From assembly GCA_947625905.1 (NCBI GenBank), contig CANQQJ010000003.1, positions 55,992 to 119,991 on the forward strand: a DNA stretch of 64,000 nt, given 5' to 3'. This document shows, one piece after another, positions 9,701-17,624 of the stretch. The DNA comes from an uncultured Clostridia bacterium (lineage in GTDB: Bacteria > Bacillota > Clostridia > Monoglobales > Monoglobaceae). Under the pieces are notes generated by a model. It did not search any database, had not been told where the DNA came from, and was given only the letters and a program-made list of their open reading frames with translations. The position numbers and the translations under genes were made by a program. Each line of letters begins with the position of its first letter. Position 1 is the stretch's first letter.

Positions 9701-10591
9701 CCGACTGCGACATCAACGCCGGGGGCGACAGCAGAGCCGGACACGCCGGTATTCACAACCGCGCCGGATGACACAATACCGCGCGGCGTTGAGGAAGCGA
9801 TTGCGGAAATCGACATTCCGGCGGATGAATCAATGCAATTTGAGGATGGCGACACCGTAGCGGTAATAGGCGACAGTATCACACACTTTAATTATTACGT
9901 GTCATTGCTTGAAGAAATGTATGCCGTTAAAAAGCCCGAAGCAGATATAAAATTCTACAATATGGGTGTAGGCGGAAATACCGCTACAAGAGGTCTTGCA
10001 ATAATAGACAAAGAATTTGAAGTCGCAAAAAATGCAGGAGTTACGCCGAATAAAGCAATTATCATGTACGGCATGAATGACTCCGGTCTTACGAACGGTC
10101 AGACAGAGGCAGAAAATATTGCGGTCTATAAAGAAAAAATGACCGAATTTATACAAGCTGTCAGAGATAAGGGCATAACGGATATTACGCTTATGTCAAC
10201 CTCGCCGTATGACCATAATCTGGTGATAGACGGCAAAGTCGATACCGGCCACGAATATAAACGCAGAATAATGCTGGAGTATGTTAACTGGCTGAAGCAA
10301 TACACCGATGCACATGACGACTGCCATTTTATCGATCTCACAACACCGATGTATGCGCTGCTTGACGCATATCAGCAAGATGACAATACACGAACGTTTA
10401 TAAACTATAAAGACAGAATTCATCCGTTAGATCTGGGAAGCTTCATAATGACATATATTATAGCAAAATCTCAGGGACTTGACGGTAAGCCGGTAAGAAC
10501 CGAAATTACAGTTTCCGGTGACAATGCGGCAGTAAACAGCGGCACAGCACAAGATCCAAGCATAAATAACGGCGATGTCGAGTTTACATAG
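6701..10591 (+). CDS. Giant secreted acetylesterase/SGNH protein, N-terminal part up to in-frame TAG
   Basis: This 1296-aa ORF has a good Shine-Dalgarno (GGGGAGG) and a signal peptide (1-28). Domains in order: CBM-like region (about 40-225); InlB B-repeat/Listeria-Bacteroides repeat (about 228-295, TFDSNGGSSVPSQ...GWTLDG); F5/8 type C-like domain (about 330-470); sialate O-acetylesterase/CE6-like domain (about 475-985) with the catalytic-type GDVFLASGQSNM near residue 570 and WYQGC near 730; a Pro/Thr linker; and an SGNH hydrolase (about 1040-1296) with IGDSITH, GMND and DRIHPLD. The ORF ends at TAG (10589-10591). The reading frame continues open to 14701, and the residues just after the stop complete the usual C-terminal tail of this SGNH family. 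The gene is probably one unit interrupted by a nonsense codon. Likely role: deacetylation of pectin or xylan at the cell surface. Confidence 0.85.
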   Translation: MIAKFKKIIAVVTAFAVLQTLPSITYALPETAAEAQGTTVWSATDTANTTWSLSTSDKINGYANVDNGTLTTKIVADAETNLYESQPDVATAFDSAQFKSATPTTSVSNVQNPNIMGVIAQAGNASNYLFKADVKYTLHYTISGSWENKVTNTPNGSYINASIWQGSSRVNDNNWTNQNTVSTSPAQATEMTYEFTPTVDGYAQFNFELRRVKAGSTMTVSDIYVTTDVDMYTVTFDSNGGSSVPSQQVLSGKTAVQPDPPTREGCTFKGWTLDGEAYAFTEPVTGDIELVAQWESITGDTLAEDKIDLTDKKIYLFTIDNATKTFKFNKDVTSDSTYNVLTDGKYDTDAALGANHYVMIDLGQEYPISTIKAYQNDITATGTNGNFVAVLDGCTGTDSVFVKADLKNLIRTHKDYNPLTTENDTNCFTYSQLTSEKHNMGKFQYIIIYNGGSYHMNMSEIEIYRDTTEKKPYLSVNNFYGSNMVLQRNKNHVIKGYSSKGQTVTVKMEQDGSAENTQTVTATPDENGNWTAELTPMDAGTTPYMITVSDDTDAAEVKLTDVLVGDVFLASGQSNMAYDAPKSATQSETQYNNVGGPSGSVYYKKGMYELQKELANNNIRMFKMRDDTAAESGLVTENVPVWIDWCKSDEKMTETKSDGTTTNIEHENILALSSLAAFFADKVQKDENIPVGVIQASRGGSAIDIWSEGGRLYNNHIAPLDGLNIAGILWYQGCANSNETGFKTYHDDFKKLIQKYREIFKDANLPFLYVQLAPYKNSNPEYVQAGSQRFQVMREIQREMLDDTEVNNNLYMAVSLDTTQDSHHDSEGNIVNQSLIHPLGKDTLGERMAAAYEAMAKNDNNAVISGPLVDKATVSGNTITVTFKENTAKGLKVLNPDYTYQHNGTTGWQSTATELEEFKIAGEDGVYHDATSTIDGETVKVSSNEVSNPKYVSYAYSELPKNPNLANGAGLPASPFNIGLNGAAAPTAPPETEPGTETPAPTATSTPGATAEPDTPVFTTAPDDTIPRGVEEAIAEIDIPADESMQFEDGDTVAVIGDSITHFNYYVSLLEEMYAVKKPEADIKFYNMGVGGNTATRGLAIIDKEFEVAKNAGVTPNKAIIMYGMNDSGLTNGQTEAENIAVYKEKMTEFIQAVRDKGITDITLMSTSPYDHNLVIDGKVDTGHEYKRRIMLEYVNWLKQYTDAHDDCHFIDLTTPMYALLDAYQQDDNTRTFINYKDRIHPLDLGSFIMTYIIAKSQGLDGKPVRTEITVSGDNAAVNSGTAQDPSINNGDVEFT
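10589..10591 (+). other. In-frame amber codon inside giant gene
   Basis: The TAG in the context GAG TTT ACA TAG ACA CCA is followed in the same frame by 35 open codons (TPSKHTLALSNEYF...KEFNQEILKVNGL) that join directly to the ORF at 10697. The stop differs from TAT/TAC by one base, and Tyr is plausible here ('FTYTP'). TAG ends mnmA in this window, so it is not a general sense codon. Confidence 0.85.
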
Positions 10592-10696
10592 ACACCATCA
10601 AAGCACACACTTGCGTTATCGAATGAATATTTCGAAGCAAACAGAATTGTACCGTTTACAAAGGAATTCAATCAGGAAATCCTGAAGGTTAATGGA

Positions 10697-13600
10697 TTGA
10701 ACGAAGGATATTACGACATCAACATGGACGGCTTCACGGCGGGACCGTACACGGCGGAAGAGCTTGCGGAAGGAATTAATATGGCGGTAATTCCGGATTC
10801 GCCGATCGCAAAGCGCGCGGATAAAATATACAGCGATTTGTCCGCAAGCTTCTATGTTGCAAAGGAGGAGCTTAGAAATCTTCGCTCGCTTGAACAAGAG
10901 GTGATCAAGCGAGCACAAGCGATGCCGGACGGAACTCCGAATAAGGAGGCACTTATAAATCTTGATGATGAGGCTGTTATGCAATATGTAGAAGATACAA
11001 CAGACCTTACGGGCAGAACTCGTTATATTGAAAACAAGCCGCACGAAACAGAGCTTATTAAAAAATTCATGACCTTACTGGCTAAGGTGCGCGAGGATGC
11101 AAACGAGGCTCCGGAACCTATAAACATATCGGTTACATCACACAAATCGAAAGGCAGCGAGCTTGTTATTTTTGCCGACGGTTTCACTAACCGCAACAGC
11201 AGCTATGACGAATCAAAATGGATGTTGGCAGACTTTGCGCCTTCCGGTACAACACCGGAGTCGGCAGGAACAACTTCGTATGATTATACAGAAGGTTCAA
11301 CGTTGGAAAACGGCAGTGGAGTAGGCGCGGCAAAGATTACGATTGGTATAGATAAATATAAAAACGGTTATACGCTTACAAACGGCCCCAAAAGCGGAGT
11401 GGATTATAAGTACAACAGACCGCATGTATTACCGGGGCAGAAACTCGACGTGTCGGCGGCTGTTAAGACAGATAATGTGCGCGCCACAGACACGGTCGAT
11501 CTGTCCGTGATATTCTATGATAAGAATAATGAGAATACAGTGGGCACGGAAACGAAAATCAGCGACAGCCAAAAAGGCACGCATGACTGGCAGACAATAA
11601 GAGGCGTCGTGACTGTGCCGGATGACGCGTATTATATGCGCCTTGATGTTTCCGCGCGCAGCCAGACTGAAGGCGCGACGGAAAAGCAAGGCACTGTATG
11701 GTTTGACGATGTAAGAGTAACATCATCATTGCAAAATCCGGATTTTGAGGACGCGTCAAACGGCGTGGCGGATGCGTGGACAACATCGGATATCGCGAAC
11801 CCGATACCGGAAAATTACAACACGGACCTGATGACGTTTAAATCAAACTGGACAGTAGGCGCAAACAGTAATACCGTGACGGGATCGTATGACACGGAAA
11901 ACTATGTTACAGGCGGCAGAAGCCTTAAATTCGTCAGCACCGCATCGGGCAATTCAACTGACAGAAGTTATTATCATGCGGGCACAAATTATATAAAGCT
12001 TAAGCCGAATACAAATTATAAAATCACAATGAAGGCGAAGGCAGACAATTATCAACTTCTGGATGATTTCTCACAGACCAAGCCCGCCGGCCTGACATAT
12101 CAGGCAATTTTGTATAAAGAAACGAACGGTGCGGCGGATACTAGCCAGACGTACACGCTGGCAAACTCATATCTGAACGTTCCGGGAAATACAACGACAG
12201 CAATCACAGAGGACTGGAAGGATTATTCAATGGTGCTCACTACTCCCGCGGCGGCGGAAGGTCAGACTTATGTATACCTTCGCTCAAACGTTATGATGCG
12301 CTTTGCGAGCGGCACGGCATGGGTTGACAGTATAACGATCGCGGAGTGTGACGCGGACGGCAATGTCACCTCGCAGAATATTGATACGGAAAACAAGGTA
12401 AGCGGACAGCAGTCCTTAATCGTAAAGGGCGGCAGTAACGGTGTGACATATTCCTCCGAGCCGATCATAGTCGCGGGTACGCAGAAATATCTCCTCAGCG
12501 CTTACGCGAAAAAGGACGCGGCGGCCACGGGTAAAATCAGCATTGAGACGTATAACTCAAAAAGAGAAAGCCTCGGCTCGATCGATATTTCCGTAACAAG
12601 CACGGATTTTGCGAAGGTACAGCAGGAGGTGACGATACCTGAGGGAGCGGTTTACGCGGTGATCAAGCTGTACGCCAAGGACGGCAATATGAACGTGGAC
12701 GCTGTAGGACTGTCAAAGTTCACCGGAGAGAGGGACCTGGCGTATACATATACGGAAGGCAGTCCTGTTCAACCCGAGCCTTCATCAACACCCGAAACCG
12801 AGCCTACATCAACGCCCGAACCGAGTGCAGAGGCTACGCCCGGAACCGAGCCTACATCAACGCCGGTAACCGAGCCTACGGCAACGCCGGGAACCGAGCC
12901 TACATCAACACCGGGAATCGAGCCTACATCAACGCCGGTAACCGAGCCTACGGCAACGCCGATAACCGAGCCTACATCAACGCCCGGAACCGAGCCTACA
13001 ACAACACCGATAATCGAGCCTACATCAACACCGGTAACCGAGCCTACATCAACACCGGTAACCGAGCCTACATCAACGCCGGGAATCGAGCCTACGTCAA
13101 CACCGGGAATCGAGCCTACGTCAACACCCGCAGCAACGGCTGCGGCCACTCCTTTAATACCCGCGGACAGAATGTTTACGGTAACTATACCGAGCAGTCA
13201 GGTGCCCGCTAATGTGAACAGGATCATGGTAAAGAGAAATCCGCTTGATCCCGACGAGGAACCGATGATCGTTGAGAGAGGCGCGGATGGCACATTTACG
13301 ATCCGGCTTGAAAAGGGCTACAGCTATGCTGTAACGGGCGCCAAAGACGAATCGGGCAATGATGTGATTCTCGACAGAGTTGCAAGCACGCTTACGCTCA
13401 GCGAGAGCACGACATCGAGCCAAGTCAAATTGGTCGAAAAGACGACGGATGACGCGTTTACGGTGACGCTCGATCCCGTGCCCGAGGCGGTCACACTGGC
13501 TCGGGGCGAGGAGTTTGATCCCGCAAAGGCCGGAACGATAACCGTTGTTGTGAAAAATCCGACGCGCACGACCGTTACATACAGCGAGGCAACAAAAGCC

Positions 13601-14701
13601 GACTTTGAGTTCAGACCCTACGGCGATGACGCGATCATGGTTATCTATAAGGGTGTGGCAGCGGACAACTATATACCTGTGATCCGCATAAACCGGATAA
13701 CAAAACTAGGCGTGACGGTAACGAATCCTTCCGCAGGATACGCGATGCCCGAACCGCAGAAGTCAATAGCGGGAGATTACAGCATCAGCTATCAGTGGTA
13801 CCTTATGGGCTCTTACGGAAACAGAACTCCGGTGGCATACGGAGAGAAAGCTGCTCGCGGAATGACCTACGAGATAGAAATAACATTCAAGGCGAACGTG
13901 GGTTCGTTGATTGAGGAAAACGCGGAATATTATCTCAATTCGGTTAAGCAGTGGAATGTATCAGACGGCGTTCTAACAGCGACGTTCAAGACGCCGAGCG
14001 GAGGCATTTCGAGCGGCGGAGGAGGCTACGGCGGCGGAGGCGGCGGAGGCGGCGGAGGAGCCGCGGCTGCGGCGACACCGACTCCGGCAGCTGCGCAGCC
14101 TACGGCCAAGCCGAGCGAAACAGAGAGCGGAAGCGTGTTTACGGATGTTCCGCCGACATACTGGGCCTATGATTACATTATGGACCTTTATAATGCAGGC
14201 GTTATAAACGGCGAGACGGCGACAACATTTATGCCCGAGAATAACATAACCCGCGCTGAGTTCACCAAGATCGCGGCGGTAATATTCGACCTCAAGGCTT
14301 CGTCCGATACCTCGGTATTTACCGATGTAACCGCCGGCGACTGGTTCGCGCCGTATGTGATCGCGGCGACCGAAGCGGGAATAGTCAACGGCGTTTCGGA
14401 GAGCGAGTTCGCTCCAGACGAACTGATCACACGCGAGCAAATGTCCGCGATAATCGGACGCTATCTGGGCGCGTCATCTCAGGCGCAGATGCCATACAGC
14501 GACGCGTCTGATATTTCGGATTACGCGGTGCCTTATGTGGCCGGTTTGACCGAGAACGGAATGCTTGAAGGCGACGAGACGGGAACATTCAGACCTCAGT
14601 CTAACGCGCAGCGCGCCGAAGCGGCCGCTCTGATGGACAGAGTTATGAAAACCTTAAAGCCGGCGGCAATTCCCGAGGCGAGCGATGCGCCCGCAGAATA
14701 A
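10697..14701 (+). CDS. C-terminal part of the split giant protein: CBM-like modules, Pro/Thr linker, three SLH repeats
   Basis: This 1334-aa ORF opens at a TTG without a convincing ribosome site and without a signal peptide, yet carries wall-anchoring domains. I therefore read it as the continuation of 6701-10591 (same frame, 35 codons apart). Residues 1-140 complete the SGNH module (AEELAEGINMA, helical tail). CBM-like beta domains lie at about 150-340 and 365-690. A TEPTSTPx repeat linker follows (about 700-815), then Ig-like or beta modules (about 825-1095), a Gly-rich hinge (GGGGYGGGGGGGGGG) and three S-layer homology repeats (about 1140-1325: SVFTDVPPTYWAYDYI..., SVFTDVTAGDWFAPYV..., MPYSDASDISDYAVPYV...). 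Unless the TAG is read through or absent in living cells, this part would stay unmade or cytoplasmic. Confidence 0.75.
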   Translation: MNEGYYDINMDGFTAGPYTAEELAEGINMAVIPDSPIAKRADKIYSDLSASFYVAKEELRNLRSLEQEVIKRAQAMPDGTPNKEALINLDDEAVMQYVEDTTDLTGRTRYIENKPHETELIKKFMTLLAKVREDANEAPEPINISVTSHKSKGSELVIFADGFTNRNSSYDESKWMLADFAPSGTTPESAGTTSYDYTEGSTLENGSGVGAAKITIGIDKYKNGYTLTNGPKSGVDYKYNRPHVLPGQKLDVSAAVKTDNVRATDTVDLSVIFYDKNNENTVGTETKISDSQKGTHDWQTIRGVVTVPDDAYYMRLDVSARSQTEGATEKQGTVWFDDVRVTSSLQNPDFEDASNGVADAWTTSDIANPIPENYNTDLMTFKSNWTVGANSNTVTGSYDTENYVTGGRSLKFVSTASGNSTDRSYYHAGTNYIKLKPNTNYKITMKAKADNYQLLDDFSQTKPAGLTYQAILYKETNGAADTSQTYTLANSYLNVPGNTTTAITEDWKDYSMVLTTPAAAEGQTYVYLRSNVMMRFASGTAWVDSITIAECDADGNVTSQNIDTENKVSGQQSLIVKGGSNGVTYSSEPIIVAGTQKYLLSAYAKKDAAATGKISIETYNSKRESLGSIDISVTSTDFAKVQQEVTIPEGAVYAVIKLYAKDGNMNVDAVGLSKFTGERDLAYTYTEGSPVQPEPSSTPETEPTSTPEPSAEATPGTEPTSTPVTEPTATPGTEPTSTPGIEPTSTPVTEPTATPITEPTSTPGTEPTTTPIIEPTSTPVTEPTSTPVTEPTSTPGIEPTSTPGIEPTSTPAATAAATPLIPADRMFTVTIPSSQVPANVNRIMVKRNPLDPDEEPMIVERGADGTFTIRLEKGYSYAVTGAKDESGNDVILDRVASTLTLSESTTSSQVKLVEKTTDDAFTVTLDPVPEAVTLARGEEFDPAKAGTITVVVKNPTRTTVTYSEATKADFEFRPYGDDAIMVIYKGVAADNYIPVIRINRITKLGVTVTNPSAGYAMPEPQKSIAGDYSISYQWYLMGSYGNRTPVAYGEKAARGMTYEIEITFKANVGSLIEENAEYYLNSVKQWNVSDGVLTATFKTPSGGISSGGGGYGGGGGGGGGGAAAAATPTPAAAQPTAKPSETESGSVFTDVPPTYWAYDYIMDLYNAGVINGETATTFMPENNITRAEFTKIAAVIFDLKASSDTSVFTDVTAGDWFAPYVIAATEAGIVNGVSESEFAPDELITREQMSAIIGRYLGASSQAQMPYSDASDISDYAVPYVAGLTENGMLEGDETGTFRPQSNAQRAEAAALMDRVMKTLKPAAIPEASDAPAE
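12797..13133 (+). repeat. 24-bp tandem repeat encoding TEPTSTP(G/V/I) linker
   Basis: About 13 imperfect copies of ACCGAGCCTACATCAACGCCGgN encode the eight-residue unit (T/I)EPT(S/A/T)TP(G/V/I). It is a flexible Pro/Thr spacer between CBM-like modules and the cell-wall-binding end. The copy number is likely to vary by slippage. The minus-strand ORF across it (12769-13149) is a shadow. Confidence 0.9.
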
Positions 14702-14715
14702 TAAAAAACATATAG

Positions 14716-14735
14716 GAGCCCCGAAAGGGGCTTCT
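14716..14735 (+). terminator. Possible terminator after giant SLH gene
   Basis: The hairpin GAGCCCC-GAAA-GGGGCTT starts 15 bp after the stop. The following tract (CTGTTAACG) is not T-rich, so this is a weak intrinsic terminator call. Confidence 0.45.
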
Positions 14736-14739
14736 GTTA

Positions 14740-15290
14740 ACGTAGGGACTAGGGAATAGGAACTAGGGACTGGGACGGGCGGATAATATCCGCCCGCGGG
14801 ACGCCGGGGTCGTCGTCCCCTACGACCGTAGTATGTAAAATACCGTAGGGGCGGACGACTCGCATGTCCTAGGTGATTTAATGATTTGCGGCCTCGTTTA
14901 TATGTGCAATCGGAATACGATAGTGCCACGAATCCGCTAACGCGGCTCCGGCCGCAGCCTGCCCGCTTGCATCCTCCCGGGAGGAGGTGGATTTCCGCCG
15001 CAGGCGGAAAGACGGAGGTGGGAACATAGTGATCAGCGATTAGTAAATAGCGAATACGCGGAAATACACCGACGCATCCGTTTCAGCATCCCCGCGAACA
15101 TTTAAAGTTTCTGATCACTATTCGCTAATAACTAATCACTACGTTCGTAGGGGACGGCTGTGGCCGGAGCCGCAAAGCGGGTTCGTTTAGCAAAAGTATT
15201 TCGTTTGCAAACATGAACAAGGCCGCAGATCATTAACGTAAACGGACATGAGCCCTCGACGTCCCACCGGGAATTAACGTATATATACGA
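14740..15290. repeat. Intergenic repeat mosaic with REP-like and other hairpins
   Basis: This gap of about 700 bp has no gene. It holds GGGCGGATAATATCCGCCC (14777-14795), GGGACG...CGTCCCCTAC (14798-14823), GTAGGGGCGGAC (14845-), a hairpin element with conserved flanks GGAGGTG...ACGGAGGTGGGAAC (14981-15023) like that at 1-60, an inverted pair 'agtgatcagcgattag'/'ctaataactaatcact' (about 15030 and 15125-15141), and GTAGGGGACGGC (15147-). These are dispersed repeats that recur at 1-200, 24.7 kb, 30.0 kb and the right end. They are nested or abutting, suggesting repeated insertion at one site. Confidence 0.8.
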
Positions 15291-15322
15291 TTGTTGCGGG
15301 ATATAATTGATTCGATCCCGGG

Positions 15323-15411
15323 TATAAACATCATATTTATAATAAATTAAAGATTAGTGTCAAAAAACAAAGGTGGTATTTTACGCGGCGTATGTTAAAA
15401 TATAATATATG
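15323..15411 (+). promoter_or_regulatory. Duplicated upstream control region, copy 2
   Basis: This is a near copy of 204-291 with only a handful of differences, all in the right half. Here the right end reads GCGTATGTTAAAATATAAT, giving a proper TATAAT -10 (15397-15402). It ends 23 bp before the ATG of the GH42-like gene, with AAAGGAG close to the start. It shares TATAAA-N7-TTTATA with copy 1. Confidence 0.65.
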
Positions 15412-15434
15412 TTTATATTACAAAGGAGAATTAT

Positions 15435-17543
15435 ATGATAGATAAAAAGACGGGTGAACCGTATATAAATGTTTGGTTCGGCAATTTTTACAGGCCGGCG
15501 TATGACGGCGGAGAGTTTATCGACAGCGGCGTGAAGTTCATAAAAAACCTTGGGTTTAACAGTATACTTCTTGATTCAAAGGCGTGGCAGGATTTTCACG
15601 AGCGATATGAAGGCGGCGAAGCAAGTCCTTATGTCGCGGCTCAGGAACACATGATGAAGAGCATAATTTCGGAGGGACTGAGCTATAATCACATGGCGCT
15701 TTATTTAAACGCCGACAATCTTTATCCCAACATCAGATTCAGCCCGCCGATTTACGGCGAGTCAATTATCGATGCGGACGGAAACGACGGCAAGTGGTAC
15801 AGATATTGGTCGGATAAAGCCAAAGATTCAATGATCGAACATGTTAGCGGCCTTTATAAACTGTACAGCGGCGGATTCGTAAGATGCGAGACAAAAGACG
15901 GTAAGAACGCCGAGATCATGTGCACAATGTGGGATCCGATCGTTGCGCCGAGCTTTGACGCCGAAGGCACGAAAAGATATGCGGATTTTCTTAAGAGCCG
16001 ATACAAGTCAATAGACGAACTGAATAAAAGTTACGGAACCGAATTTGACGATTTTAGCGATATTGATCTGCATGAGGTTTGGTTCGATTGCGCTTATGAT
16101 GCCGCCAAGGAATATAAGAATTTTACGCCCGAGAACCCCGCGATCATAATGAAGGCCGACAACATGAAGTGGAGCCGCGGCGAAATTTGTAATTTTTTTG
16201 CCGATATGCAGCAGAGGCTCAAAACGGTGAGCCCGGATCTGTTTACTTGTCCGTGCATGGCACAGTGGAGCTATTTTCTTAATATAGACGCGTCGGCCTT
16301 ATCAAGTGTAGGTCTCAGCGATTTATGGGATACCGCCAACAGAGGCATAGATGTTTATAAGACCGCGCTTTATGTTGACGCGGCGCACTTTATAACCGTT
16401 CCGATAACTCCGTTCGGAATTCCCGACGCTTATGTCTCGTCCTGCCAGTACAGCATGATGCGCGTGATGAACGAGGGCCGCGACTTTATCGGAGGTATAT
16501 ACTGGGGTCGTTTTTTATACAGCGATATATACGAGTTTCTTACTCCGTGCGAAATAATCGGAAGCATGGCCGCGGCGGGAGTTGACGGATACACGTCGTA
16601 CGGAATGTGCGGGATGGATGACGGTGGTGTGCTGAATCGTATGCCGAGCGGCTTTTGCGATTCGCTGCGCGTCGGAAACGAGTGGGCAAAACGCGTTATT
16701 CCCAAAATAAAAGGAAGGAGAAAAAAGCAGATCGCAATACTGTTTCCATCGGCAATGGCGCTTATTGAGCCGATGGCTGTTGAAGGAAACAAAGAGAGAC
16801 GCTGCGACCTTTTGGGTTTTTACAAAATGTGCTCTGATTTCGGATATATGGCCGATGTGATCGATGCCGATACAGCGGCGCGCGGCGCCCTCAAAGAATA
16901 CAGCGCGCTGATAATCCCCGAGAACAGCTGCTACGCGCTCGATGTGAATACGGCTGCGGAGAAAGCGATAGAGGAATGGGTTTTGTCGGGCGGAACATTG
17001 ATCTCATCGGTCGGGGATAAAATTTGTGAAAGGATCTTCGGAATTAAAGGTAAACCCTACAATGAGAGTCATTCGATCGAATATTACGAAGGCGGATTGT
17101 CCCAAAGCGATGTTTTTGAGTATTTCGATATTGGTGATACGATAGCAAACTACCGCGGCTGTGACGAGATTTATAATAAAGCGGCTGTTGTGAAAAATGA
17201 TTTCGGCAACGGTTCGGTATATTCATTCGGCTTTGCGTACGGTTATTCATACTGTGCTCAGATAGCGCCTCATGTGCCGATCGAACTTAAAAATAACGAG
17301 TATTATCCTATCCCGATGATGAAACGGAATATTATTAACGACATTTTTGAATGTGCGGGAATAGAAAAAAGTCCGGTGCACGGTCGGAATATAGAGTCGG
17401 CCGTATTTGACGACTGCATGGTTATTGTCAACCATACATCACAGCCGCTTAATATTAACTTTACCGGAGAAAAGGACTTTCAATATGATATAAATGACGA
17501 AATAATTATGCCGCGCAGCGCGGTATATATAAAAATCAAATAA
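15435..17543 (+). CDS. GH42-like (beta-galactosidase-like) cytoplasmic protein
   Basis: This 702-aa protein has no signal peptide; its ribosome site is AAAGGAG. The first ~400 residues form a TIM-barrel-like region ending with 'RYKSIDELNKSYGTEF' (about residues 190-205), a hallmark of GH42 beta-galactosidases. Residues about 430-560 match the GH42 trimerisation domain with its Rossmann/amidotransferase-like fold (KQIAILFPSAMALIEP, DVIDAD, ALIIPENSCYAL, EWVLSGGTLIS). The C-terminal ~70 residues are a small beta domain. The place where GH42 enzymes carry the acid/base Asn-Glu reads 'TMWDPIVAPSFD', so that pair is not evident. It may be an inactive relative, a different GH-A family, or use another residue. 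It probably acts on imported oligosaccharide released by the secreted enzymes around it. Confidence 0.65.
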   Translation: MIDKKTGEPYINVWFGNFYRPAYDGGEFIDSGVKFIKNLGFNSILLDSKAWQDFHERYEGGEASPYVAAQEHMMKSIISEGLSYNHMALYLNADNLYPNIRFSPPIYGESIIDADGNDGKWYRYWSDKAKDSMIEHVSGLYKLYSGGFVRCETKDGKNAEIMCTMWDPIVAPSFDAEGTKRYADFLKSRYKSIDELNKSYGTEFDDFSDIDLHEVWFDCAYDAAKEYKNFTPENPAIIMKADNMKWSRGEICNFFADMQQRLKTVSPDLFTCPCMAQWSYFLNIDASALSSVGLSDLWDTANRGIDVYKTALYVDAAHFITVPITPFGIPDAYVSSCQYSMMRVMNEGRDFIGGIYWGRFLYSDIYEFLTPCEIIGSMAAAGVDGYTSYGMCGMDDGGVLNRMPSGFCDSLRVGNEWAKRVIPKIKGRRKKQIAILFPSAMALIEPMAVEGNKERRCDLLGFYKMCSDFGYMADVIDADTAARGALKEYSALIIPENSCYALDVNTAAEKAIEEWVLSGGTLISSVGDKICERIFGIKGKPYNESHSIEYYEGGLSQSDVFEYFDIGDTIANYRGCDEIYNKAAVVKNDFGNGSVYSFGFAYGYSYCAQIAPHVPIELKNNEYYPIPMMKRNIINDIFECAGIEKSPVHGRNIESAVFDDCMVIVNHTSQPLNINFTGEKDFQYDINDEIIMPRSAVYIKIK

Positions 17544-17624
17544 AAATGATAGATTCAAGGGTTTAAAATTTTAATTATGTCATATACAATAAACTTATAA
17601 TTATTTTAAAAAGGAGACAGAATT

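Noticed and set aside
12797-13133. CRISPR-like array
   Set aside because: The repeats are contiguous 24-bp coding units without unique spacers, and no cas genes are present.
12769-13149. Minus-strand 126-aa ORF of regular GVDVGS repeats
   Set aside because: It is the antisense shadow of the 24-bp coding repeat. It has no start context, and the plus-strand frame is part of a clear SLH protein.
13951-14172. Plus-strand Arg-rich 73-aa ORF
   Set aside because: It is an out-of-frame reading of the Gly-rich hinge of the SLH protein.
6701-14701. Genome-wide recoding of TAG as a sense codon
   Set aside because: mnmA ends with TAG (38351-38353) directly after its normal C-terminus (VIGGGTIKG), so TAG works as a stop here.
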